Assembly: GCA_003551785.1 (NCBI GenBank) | Contig: PUNP01000278.1 | Coordinates: forward strand, 1 to 5,835 | Direction of reading: 5' to 3' | DNA: 5,835 bases | Origin: Candidatus Brocadiaceae bacterium | Lineage (GTDB): Bacteria; Planctomycetota; Brocadiia; SM23-32 | In this document: positions 1-5,547 of the stretch, piece by piece | How the letters are laid out: every line of letters begins with the position of its first letter | Position numbering within the stretch: position 1 is the first letter of the stretch | Notes under the pieces: generated by a model | Databases searched by the model: none | The model's input: the letters and a program-made list of their open reading frames with translations, nothing else | Told to the model about the DNA's origin: nothing | Position numbers and translations under genes: made by a program

Positions 1-21
1 ACAGCTTTGAAAATTAAGGAA

Positions 22-29
22 TAGGCCTA
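22..29. repeat. Left target-site duplication of the IS1595 element
   Basis: TAGGCCTA directly abuts the left inverted repeat and is repeated exactly at 1017-1024. Eight base pairs is the usual IS1595-family duplication length. The site is itself a perfect palindrome. Confidence 0.75.
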
Positions 30-56
30 TGCACTTCGCTCTTGTGAATACTATAT
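30..56. repeat. Left terminal inverted repeat of the IS1595 element
   Basis: The outer 17 bp match the reverse complement of the right end at 15 positions (TGCACTT, two mismatches, CTCTTGTG). A further ACTATAT block is shared after three positions, giving 23 of 27 matches overall. This would be the transposase recognition site. Confidence 0.8.
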
Positions 57-73
57 ATTGTAGGGGCATTATT

Positions 74-949
74 TCAAAATTGCTTGCCGGTTATCTGGTC
101 TACTACCACCGCTTGCTGAACCAAACGGTAGAAAAGCTTGCCGCGGGAACACGATGTGCGACGGTTAAAGCGAAAGGTAAACTCGTCAAGATAGTAATCG
201 AGGTGCGACGGTCGCACCGCGCCTTGGTGCGTTCCGACGAGCCAGCGTTTCAGCAACGCGGCCACCCGATTTGCCAGAGGAAGAAGATTCTTGCCCACAT
301 TTGCCGACTCTCGCACTACCTTATGAATATAACCCGCTCCAGTAAGATTGTTGTATCCGTTCCAGCTATCGGTTCGAACGACATTGCCAGGTTCCACCGC
401 TCTCTCTACGGCTTCACGCAGGCTTTTGCCAGATGCATCGGCTACCCGACTCAATCGAATCCGGCCTATGCGACTCCCGTCCTCTTGGGCTGCTATAACC
501 ACCAGTGCCTTTCCTTCCGCGCCTCGGCCCCGTTTCCCACTTTGTTCGCCTCCGACATACGTTTCATCCACTTCTACGACTCCTGCCAGTCGATCTCGGC
601 CGGGGCGAACCATGGCCACTCTCAGCTTATGCATCCATGTCCACGCCGTTCTGTAGCTTCCGAGCCCCAGCACTCTCTGCAATCCCAATGCGCTAACCCC
701 ATTTTTTTGATTTACCACATACCAGATAGCATAGAACCATACCTTCAGGGGCTTACGAGTGCCCTGGAAGATAGTACCTGCGGTCACCGAAGCCTGGTAG
801 TTGCAGAACTTGCACCAGTACAGGCCAGTTTCCATCTTCCACGCCTCCGTGCCTCTGCAACGAGGACAGACAAATCCGTTAGGGTATCTCAACTGCCAAA
901 GATAATCGCGGCATGCCTCTTCGGTGGCGAACCACTGCTCAAACTCCAT
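74..949 (-). CDS. IS1595-family transposase (291 aa)
   Basis: This is the DDE transposase that would cut and rejoin the ends of the surrounding insertion sequence. Numbering from the ATG at 949, an N-terminal zinc ribbon is formed by CPRC (Cys28, Cys31) and CKFC (Cys46, Cys49). It sits after the family-typical opening with TEEACRDYLWQLR and GFVCPRC. The catalytic core shows VEVDETYVGG (Asp128), RTDSWNGY (Asp194) and the C-terminal LDYYLDEFTFRFNRR (Glu256), the expected DDE triad. The length is normal for the family and there is no frameshift or internal stop. I chose ATG at 949 because family members usually start just before this point. A GTG at 973 would add eight residues (MSNYPQNT). Neither start has a clear Shine-Dalgarno, which is common for transposases. 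Function is known from the family and intactness is seen directly. Confidence 0.93.
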   Translation of the reverse strand: MEFEQWFATEEACRDYLWQLRYPNGFVCPRCRGTEAWKMETGLYWCKFCNYQASVTAGTIFQGTRKPLKVWFYAIWYVVNQKNGVSALGLQRVLGLGSYRTAWTWMHKLRVAMVRPGRDRLAGVVEVDETYVGGEQSGKRGRGAEGKALVVIAAQEDGSRIGRIRLSRVADASGKSLREAVERAVEPGNVVRTDSWNGYNNLTGAGYIHKVVRESANVGKNLLPLANRVAALLKRWLVGTHQGAVRPSHLDYYLDEFTFRFNRRTSCSRGKLFYRLVQQAVVVDQITGKQF

Positions 950-989
950 AGTATTCTGTGGATAATTGGACACAATACGACTATACTAC

Positions 990-1016
990 ATATAGTGTGC
1001 ACAAGAGTCAAGTGCA
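990..1016. repeat. Right terminal inverted repeat of the IS1595 element
   Basis: The reverse complement begins TGCACTTGACTCTTGTG and pairs with the left terminus at 23 of 27 positions. It lies just upstream of the transposase gene, so the transposase promoter probably lies in or next to this end. Confidence 0.8.
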
Positions 1017-1024
1017 TAGGCCTA
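1017..1024. repeat. Right target-site duplication of the IS1595 element
   Basis: This is an exact second copy of TAGGCCTA next to the right end of the element. Removing 30-1024 would restore a single TAGGCCTA joined to the flank that begins ATCTACTA. Confidence 0.75.
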
Positions 1025-1303
1025 ATCTACTATTTGGCCACGGTCACCTTCCAGCAGGTACTGTGACCATGCCGCAGCTTCCCACCGTTCATACGACATA
1101 TCTCCACCTGCAATACAGAACGAAGAAGAGATTAAAAAAAAGGTAAAGACAAAAATTATTCTTTCTGATCTCTGATTATAATATCTGAAGAACAAAAAAA
1201 GGGCATCCGTGATGGAATGCCGGGACAGCCGCCGATGACAATACATTGGTGAATCACCTCTCGTTCCGGCACCAGCCATAGGTTGGATTCCCCCACTGAA
1301 GAT
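1025..1303. other. Intergenic stretch right of the IS, no supported gene
   Basis: No convincing gene is visible. A leftward terminator (1194-1221) sits in the middle. Between it and the IS there is a small leftward frame (1022-1099, 25 codons) whose stop TAG lies inside the target duplication. It has a GGAG only two bases before its ATG and no recognisable product. An imperfect inverted repeat, GGTCAC at 1042-1047 and GTGACC at 1063-1068, lies in the same stretch. The IS appears to have landed in non-coding or already decayed DNA rather than in a recognisable gene. Confidence 0.5.
1194..1221 (-). terminator. Rho-independent terminator, leftward
   Basis: Read on the minus strand, GGCAT then CC pairs with GG then ATGCC, with one bulged T and a five-base loop (ATCAC). 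It is followed by C and seven T residues. This is a good intrinsic terminator for leftward transcription. No leftward gene is recognisable immediately upstream (positions 1222-1660), so it may be what remains of a lost gene or may block read-through from spurious transcripts. It cannot serve the rightward pseudopilin-like gene because there is no T-run on the plus strand. Confidence 0.65.
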
Positions 1304-1498
1304 ATCAATCATTTCCGGTTGCTCGTTCATGATCACATTGTATGCATATTCAGTGCCTCAATCAATACCGGGTTCGCGATAAAATCCATCTGCGGCCGAA
1401 AGACATTTAAAAAGGAGTTTCTCACCGTCTCATCAGGGAATCTGAAGGAAAACGCTCCCTGCAGGTCTGTGGGTGCGGTGCTTTCCGGTTGGTTTTGG
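1304..1498 (+). repeat. Degenerate dispersed repeat, copy 1 (upstream of pseudopilin-like gene)
   Basis: The core at 1416-1498 aligns without gaps to 5348-5430 at 72 of 83 positions and includes a 19-bp exact block containing CGCTCCCTGCAGG. Further left, 1391-1404 matches 5334-5347 at 12 of 14 positions, after which copy 1 has an 11-bp insertion (1405-1415). Weaker similarity resumes at 1304-1345 against 5188-5229, where both strands of evidence are modest: 25 of 42 bases match, and the translations [14 protein letters not shown] and LNEFKRYVLDHIRC share seven residues. Relative to copy 2, about 60 bp are missing between these blocks. The repeat lies in the same orientation as, and shortly before, the promoter at 1599. 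None of the reading frames checked looks protein-constrained. Confidence 0.7.
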
Positions 1499-1554
1499 AG
1501 GAACTCTTGTCCAGGACGGCCAGAATGCGCTCTGAGACGGGGATTTGATGCCCT

Positions 1555-1584
1555 GAAGAATTTTATGTTGAAGAATTTTATGTT
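1555..1584. repeat. 15-bp perfect tandem duplication before the promoter
   Basis: GAAGAATTTTATGTT occurs twice in direct succession (1555-1569 and 1570-1584), ending 14 bp before the -35 box at 1599. It has no counterpart in copy 2 of the surrounding repeat, so it is a local event. It may be replication slippage. An A/T-rich upstream element or a regulator site is possible but unproven. Confidence 0.85.
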
Positions 1585-1598
1585 AATTATAAAATATC

Positions 1599-1626
1599 TT
1601 GACATCTTTTTTAGAAAGGGTATAAT
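1599..1626 (+). promoter_or_regulatory. Sigma70-type promoter of the pseudopilin-like gene
   Basis: A perfect TTGACA at 1599-1604 and a perfect TATAAT at 1621-1626 are separated by 16 bp. An A/T-rich stretch lies directly upstream. Transcription would start near 1633, leaving a leader of about 40 nt before the ATG at 1673. The spacer and flanks resemble the second promoter at 5520-5547: both read CTTGACATCT, both have a 16-bp spacer, and both have GGG before the -10. Confidence 0.8.
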
Positions 1627-1672
1627 TAAATTATTGAGCTTATATTCAACTTTTATTATTGGAGAGAGAGCT

Positions 1673-2461
1673 ATGGAAAAGTTTTTGAAAAGGCGTTTGT
1701 TCACTCTGATCGAATTGCTGGTTGTCATAGCAATTATAGCAATCCTTGCCGGAATGCTCATGCCGGCGCTTCAGCGTGCTCGCGAGCAGGCACGCCAGGC
1801 TTCCTGCGTGAATAATCTCCGCCAGATCGGTCTCGCCACGTATATGTATGCGAATGACTACAGGGAACTTCTTCCCGAGCCCTTTATCAGTAGCTGGATC
1901 GACGACAGGACACCGGTGACTCACAACATACCCCGCCAGGCGCGGGTGCGCAACTCCGACCAGGGCTTTGTCAACCTTGGCCGGCTCTATTCAACGGGCC
2001 ATCTCGAAAACCCCCGCACCTTTTACTGTCCCTCGGACGACCTTTACACATTCGATATGGATGACTGGAATATGGATGATGTCTATGGTTTTTACGTTTC
2101 CTACATCCTGGACCCCAACGGCAACAACCAGTATTTTCAGGATAATCCCGGGGAGAGCAATTGGCCGGATCACGACGCCCTGGTGATTTTCGAGACGCTC
2201 GGCAGCATGCCAAGCAATGCGATACTGTCGATGGACGGAGTTTCCTACGGTTGGCTGGGAGGGCGCCAGTCGCACCGTAACAACACCGATGTGCTGTTGA
2301 ACATCGTATTTGCAGATGGTTCTGTCAGAAACGGAAACATCTTCTATCAGGATGTATCCGATCACCACGCCAGGTCTTATGTGGGATTCCAGCAAACGGT
2401 CGTGCCGGCGCTTGAAGAAAGCATGGATGAAAACATCTTCAACCCCCATTTTGACCTGTAA
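1673..2461 (+). CDS. Pseudopilin-like protein with prepilin N-terminal methylation motif (262 aa)
   Basis: This is a short exported protein with a type IV prepilin-like start. Basic residues KRR (6-8) precede FTLIE (Phe10-Glu14) and a hydrophobic helix to about residue 33, the region recognised by prepilin peptidase and used for membrane anchoring and assembly. Glu14 is the usual fifth residue of the mature protein. Downstream are Cys45-NNLRQIG, FYCPSDD (Cys119), and a C-terminal HRNN plus FADGSV signature (His201, Asp215, Gly216). These are typical of the large PulG-like/DUF1559-like families of Lentisphaerota and Planctomycetes. Their exact role is unknown; structural or surface functions are usually suggested. 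The ATG at 1673 is preceded by GGAGAGAGAG and a strong promoter. The frame is open back to 1283, but that part is repeat and promoter DNA. Residue -1 is Leu9 rather than the usual Gly. It appears monocistronic. Confidence 0.9.
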   Translation: MEKFLKRRLFTLIELLVVIAIIAILAGMLMPALQRAREQARQASCVNNLRQIGLATYMYANDYRELLPEPFISSWIDDRTPVTHNIPRQARVRNSDQGFVNLGRLYSTGHLENPRTFYCPSDDLYTFDMDDWNMDDVYGFYVSYILDPNGNNQYFQDNPGESNWPDHDALVIFETLGSMPSNAILSMDGVSYGWLGGRQSHRNNTDVLLNIVFADGSVRNGNIFYQDVSDHHARSYVGFQQTVVPALEESMDENIFNPHFDL

Positions 2462-2637
2462 CATGCATTCCCGAGAGCTTTGCGGCGGTGGAAATGCGGC
2501 TGAGATTGCCCCGCATATTTGCCGCCCTCAGATGCGGCGCATATGCGGCAAAAAGCTGCCCTTGCAGTATGTCAATACAGCGGCGTTTGCTTCCCGCCGC
2601 ATATGCACCACTGAGAACGCGTGAAAATGCGGGTTAA
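2462..2637. repeat. ATGCGG-rich inverted-repeat block between convergent genes
   Basis: ATGCGG occurs in direct orientation at 2494, 2532, 2543 and 2627 and as CCGCAT at 2511 and 2597, six times in about 140 bp. The best hairpin is 2511-2548: CCGCATAT and GCCGC pair with GCGGC and ATATGCGG around a 2x2 mismatch and an eight-base loop. A competing 11-bp perfect pairing joins GCATATGCGGC (2539-2549) with GCCGCATATGC (2596-2606). No T-run follows the hairpin on either strand, so it is not a classic intrinsic terminator. Its place between two gene ends suggests a bidirectional transcription barrier, an mRNA 3'-end stabiliser or a REP-like element. Confidence 0.65.
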
Positions 2638-4980
2638 TCACCAGATATAAAATGCCTGCGAATAGAAAGTCGACCCACCGGCATCGACTTCGAAGCGCAA
2701 CACCGCATCCCGCATCCCGCTGTATTCCACGCTCGTGCCGGAGGTGTATTGGCGGCCGTTCTTTATCCAGCGTATCTCTTCATAATCCTCCACATCCAGC
2801 ACTATTGTGCGCTGATCCGGATCTGTGGTTATGCTGTTGAAAACGGGGTAAAACTCTGAGCGTGATCCGACAAAATTGTGGCCGCTCTCCAGTGCCTCGC
2901 GCACGGCTTCCATGGTCAGGTCTTCGGCCAGTACCAGAGTCAGGGTGGCGTTCCTTCCCACGGTGGCCCTGTGGTTATCGTCGCTGCCCTTTGCGAAAAT
3001 ATCAAAGTCGCGATAATACTCCATCAGCAGCCGGTCCCACAGTTTCAGATCGTCTTCAGTCCTCCCGCCGAGCTGTATTTCGATGCCCAGACAGCTCTCA
3101 TAGTTTTTAATATAATGTCCGAAATAACTGATCGTCTCCTCCCACGAAGGATCATCGAAAAAACGGCTGACTCTTCTTCCTCCCGGGATGTAATCCGAGG
3201 GATGCGCCCAGTAAGAAATCCCTCCCGCTTCTTCGATGCTTCCAATCCGCACATCGTCATCTTCAGCATCGCCGGGGCGCCATCCGCAATGGTTGAACAG
3301 ACTGACAATGTGCGGCTCCATTGTGGGCTCATTGCCTACCACGGCAAGCATCCCCTTCTCGCCGAGGTCAGGGTAAAAGGCAGCGGTTTCTTTTCCTTCG
3401 TGTTCCCACACGCGGCTCGGCTTTTCATCGATGAAATCGGTCCAGGGCCATGTAGGCAGGGGGATTTCCTCAGGAGTGAGCTCCGGGTCGCGCTCTCCCT
3501 CCCGAACGATGTATCCGGTGTCATGATCGGTGATGGCCAGGATGTTATAACCGGCCTCGGCGTATCCGTAGATCAGGTCTTCCGGCTCGCCCCGCCCGTC
3601 GCTGTAAATGGTATGACTGTGTAAATTCGCAATATACTGGTTGACCGAATCCCATTCAACCGTTTTATAGGGATTCCGAATCACGATCGGTCGCGGTCCA
3701 TCCAATAGCAGCCGGCTCGACCGGTACGGCATGCGTTCCAGGTGCCCGTCGACTTGCACGTAATATTCTCCGAGATCCCCGGCAGTCATATCGCTCACAG
3801 TATGCTCTTTCGAAGTGGCTCCTTCGATGGGCTCGTCGTTAAAATACCACTGATAATTCACTTCACCATCCGGGGCGTACAGTTCGACAGGACCAAGCGT
3901 GACCGTTTCGCCGGGGCGGCCTTCTTTCAGCGGGTCAAGATCTTTTTCCCATACCGGCCAATCAGGAAGCTTCTTATGGACGGATTCAAGCAGTGCCGGC
4001 TCCCGACTGTCAGCGACCCTTACATAATACGTTCCCAGGTCGTCGGCCGTGACCCCGGATATAACAAGCTCGCTTTCTGTGGCTCCTTCGACCGGCTCAC
4101 CGTTGAAATACCACTGATAGGATGGATCGCCGACAGGATCGTAAATCTCAACGGGACCGAGCGTTATGGTTTCACCCGGCCGCACATTTTTTTCCTTCGA
4201 AAGATCACGAGAAAAAGTTCGGGCGAACGTCCACTTCGGCATGCCCTCAAACACTCCGTCATTGCCCCTTGCCCTGTCCTCTGCAACAGTTCCTGAACCC
4301 TCGTTCAGCGGCCAGTAACCGACCAGGCCGTCTTGAATATCTCCGCCTTCATACAAACTGCGCACCTCGCTTTCGGAGAGGTCTCTTTGATAAATGCGAA
4401 AATCGCTCATGCGAGCCATCACCCCTCGGTGGGTGGGACTGTTGCCGATCCAAAGGGCGGAATCCTGCGTTTCTGTGGTGAGGCCGGAGGCCGAAATCGA
4501 ATTCTCCTTCCTGCCGTCGATGAACAGCTTCATCACGCCGTCGGAACCGCTCGAAGTGATCGCTGCATGGATCCACTCATTCAGCGGTATATCACTGCTG
4601 CCGGGGCCTACATGAGTTTCTCCGGTCGAATGTCCCACGGTCAACCTCATGCTGTCGGGCCGCAGCCACACGCTTGGCCCTCTTTGCGTGGCCGTAGGAG
4701 CGCCGGTTCCTTTGCTGAAAATCTGCCTCCAGGAGCCTGTCGGCCCCTCCAGGACCATGATCCGGAAGCTGTAGGTGTAAGCGCTGAGACGGTAATCTTC
4801 GTTGCGATCGTCAACCTTCACCACATCCCGCGATGCACCGAACTCCAGCACTGGTTCAGCGAGCGGGGCGGAAGCCGCGACCGAAAAGCACTGCACGAAA
4901 AAAACAATCGAAAAAAGCAAATAACTCCTGCAGCCGATCAAAAAAATGAGATCCTTACAGCGCATCAGTTGTCTTCCCAT
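2638..4980 (-). CDS. Secreted LamG/Ig-like/PHP-domain metallohydrolase, CehA/McbA-like (780 aa)
   Basis: This is a predicted exported enzyme. Residues 1-38 form a signal peptide, with a hydrophobic core at about 20-34 and a probable cleavage near AASA. A LamG/concanavalin-like beta-sandwich spans about 65-250 (WRQIFSKG, LFIDG, MSDFRIYQRDLSESEV, GYWPLNEGSG). Two tandem Ig-like repeats follow (about 266-325 and 354-413), each with RPGET.TLGPVE.Y and YQWYFN. The PHP domain covers about 449-705. Candidate metal ligands are His454/His456 (HSHTIYSDG), Asp485/His486 (TDHD), Glu551, His557, His593 (WAHP) and Asp667 or Asp668 with His670 (GSDDNH). The last 70 residues look beta-rich. PHP enzymes are metal-dependent phosphoesterases or hydrolases; the substrate here is unknown, and the LamG domain may bind a glycan. 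GGAGG five bases before ATG 4980 fixes the start. A TTG at 4992 would overlap that site. Confidence 0.9.
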   Translation of the reverse strand: MGRQLMRCKDLIFLIGCRSYLLFSIVFFVQCFSVAASAPLAEPVLEFGASRDVVKVDDRNEDYRLSAYTYSFRIMVLEGPTGSWRQIFSKGTGAPTATQRGPSVWLRPDSMRLTVGHSTGETHVGPGSSDIPLNEWIHAAITSSGSDGVMKLFIDGRKENSISASGLTTETQDSALWIGNSPTHRGVMARMSDFRIYQRDLSESEVRSLYEGGDIQDGLVGYWPLNEGSGTVAEDRARGNDGVFEGMPKWTFARTFSRDLSKEKNVRPGETITLGPVEIYDPVGDPSYQWYFNGEPVEGATESELVISGVTADDLGTYYVRVADSREPALLESVHKKLPDWPVWEKDLDPLKEGRPGETVTLGPVELYAPDGEVNYQWYFNDEPIEGATSKEHTVSDMTAGDLGEYYVQVDGHLERMPYRSSRLLLDGPRPIVIRNPYKTVEWDSVNQYIANLHSHTIYSDGRGEPEDLIYGYAEAGYNILAITDHDTGYIVREGERDPELTPEEIPLPTWPWTDFIDEKPSRVWEHEGKETAAFYPDLGEKGMLAVVGNEPTMEPHIVSLFNHCGWRPGDAEDDDVRIGSIEEAGGISYWAHPSDYIPGGRRVSRFFDDPSWEETISYFGHYIKNYESCLGIEIQLGGRTEDDLKLWDRLLMEYYRDFDIFAKGSDDNHRATVGRNATLTLVLAEDLTMEAVREALESGHNFVGSRSEFYPVFNSITTDPDQRTIVLDVEDYEEIRWIKNGRQYTSGTSVEYSGMRDAVLRFEVDAGGSTFYSQAFYIW

Positions 4981-4985
4981 TCCAG

Positions 4986-4990
4986 CCTCC
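4986..4990 (-). promoter_or_regulatory. Shine-Dalgarno site that fixes the PHP gene start
   Basis: On the minus strand, GGAGG is followed by CTGGA and then ATG, an ideal five-base spacing. It overlaps the alternative TTG codon (4990-4992), which makes initiation upstream of 4980 unlikely. Confidence 0.75.
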
Positions 4991-5063
4991 AATTAGTGAA
5001 ATTCTATCCTGTTTATTTCGAAACGTTATGAAGTGATGCATAGGCGCTGAAAAGCAAACGCAT

Positions 5064-5096
5064 AATTCTTTTTCAAAACGGAGCTGAAAAAGAATT
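5064..5096. repeat. Perfect 12-bp inverted repeat upstream of the PHP gene
   Basis: AATTCTTTTTCA (5064-5075) and TGAAAAAGAATT (5085-5096) are exact reverse complements around a nine-base spacer. The half-site centres are 21 bp apart, about two helical turns, which suits a dimeric regulator bound on one face of the DNA. It lies 84-116 bp upstream of the PHP start codon. It could instead form an RNA hairpin, but the stem is A/T-rich and no clean T-run follows, so it is a poor terminator. I could not identify a convincing promoter for the PHP gene between it and the start codon. Confidence 0.6.
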
Positions 5097-5187
5097 TATC
5101 TTGATTGCTATTCTTTGGTTGATAAAATAAGCTGGCTAACCCAACATAGGAGATGATCGAGGCATGTATGTATATGGTATCAGAAAG

Positions 5188-5430
5188 TTGAATGAGTTCA
5201 AAAGGTACGTTCTGGACCACATCAGATGCGATGGAGAGATGGCTGTTGTCAGGATGAGATTTGATCGGCGCCACAGCCTCACTTGCCCAATTGCGGGCTA
5301 AGAAACATGAAATCAAGAACAAAATGCTGTTCATGTGGTCGAAAGACAGTTTATCACCGTTTCAGCAGGGAATATGAACAAAAACGCTCCCTGCAGGTCC
5401 GTGAGTGCGGTGCTTTGCGGTCGGTTTTCG
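5188..5430 (+). repeat. Degenerate dispersed repeat, copy 2
   Basis: This is the partner of the repeat at 1304-1498, in the same orientation. The best part is 5348-5430 (72 of 83 identical). The 14 bp to its left (5334-5347) match at 12 positions, and 5188-5229 matches weakly. Copy 2 contains about 60 bp between these blocks that copy 1 lacks, and it is the less eroded copy. As with copy 1, a TTGACATCT promoter follows about 90 bp later. Similarity beyond the core (about 5431-5460) fades but retains CAGGACGG. Confidence 0.7.
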
Positions 5431-5519
5431 CAGGAATTCTGTTTCAGGACGGGGAGAAGGAGGGTTGGGAGGGAAAATTGATACTTTTTGGAGAGATTAA
5501 AAAAAAACGGGAAAGCCCC

Positions 5520-5547
5520 TTGACATCTCTGCCAGATAGGGTATATT
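5520..5547 (+). promoter_or_regulatory. Sigma70-type promoter following repeat copy 2
   Basis: TTGACA at 5520-5525 and TATATT at 5542-5547 are separated by 16 bp. The context matches the promoter at 1599-1626 (CTTGACATCT, and GGG directly before the -10). Predicted transcription would start near 5554, giving an unusually long leader of about 260 nt before the ATG at 5814 if no other promoter intervenes. Confidence 0.65.

Larger units (their letters stand above)
30..1016 (-). mobile_element. IS1595-family insertion sequence, apparently complete (987 bp)
   Basis: The element is bounded by imperfect inverted repeats beginning TGCACTT and containing CTCTTGTG, and encodes one DDE transposase read leftward. 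TAGGCCTA lies immediately outside both ends, matching the 8-bp target duplication typical of IS1595-family elements. The sequences beyond those 8 bp do not match each other, which supports ends at 30 and 1016. The transposase gene is uninterrupted, so the copy looks intact and possibly recent. One caution is that TAGGCCTA is a perfect palindrome, so it could instead be read as an 8-bp extension of the inverted repeats with no target duplication. The length agrees with simple IS1595 elements carrying only a transposase. Confidence 0.85.

Noticed and set aside
29..1066. Long open frame on the plus strand across the IS element
   Set aside because: It lies antisense to the transposase, which has the zinc-ribbon and DDE motifs. 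The plus frame shows no recognisable domain and crosses both inverted repeats and target duplications.
1022..1336. A leftward 104-codon frame next to the IS, possibly a gene cut by the insertion
   Set aside because: It runs through the leftward terminator. Its stop lies within the target duplication and would also have been there before insertion. No product is recognisable, and the inner ATG at 1099 has only a badly spaced GGAG.
1283..1672. An upstream extension of the pseudopilin-like protein in the same frame
   Set aside because: The extension would place the prepilin motif 130 residues inside the protein and would cover repeat DNA, a tandem duplication and a perfect promoter. The ATG at 1673 has its own Shine-Dalgarno.
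1333..1761. A leftward frame containing TDLQGAF, with a similar frame at 5331-5555
   Set aside because: The shared residues come from the DNA repeat. Most differences change amino acids, neither start has a ribosome site, and the first overlaps the pseudopilin-like gene's promoter and start.
2511..2548. Classic rho-independent terminator for the pseudopilin-like gene
   Set aside because: The stem is good but neither strand has a following T-run, so it was described as an inverted-repeat block instead.
2494..2632. A CRISPR array, suggested by the repeated ATGCGG words
   Set aside because: The words are only six bases, irregularly spaced and in both orientations. There are no uniform repeats or spacers and no cas genes.
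2878..3624. Plus-strand open frames of up to about 250 codons inside the PHP gene region
   Set aside because: They are antisense to a protein with a signal peptide and ordered, recognisable domains, and they have no domain signatures of their own.
5026..5334. A leftward 102-codon frame upstream of the PHP gene
   Set aside because: It is antisense to the transposase-like remnant, spans the 12-bp inverted repeat, has no evident ribosome site and no recognisable domain.
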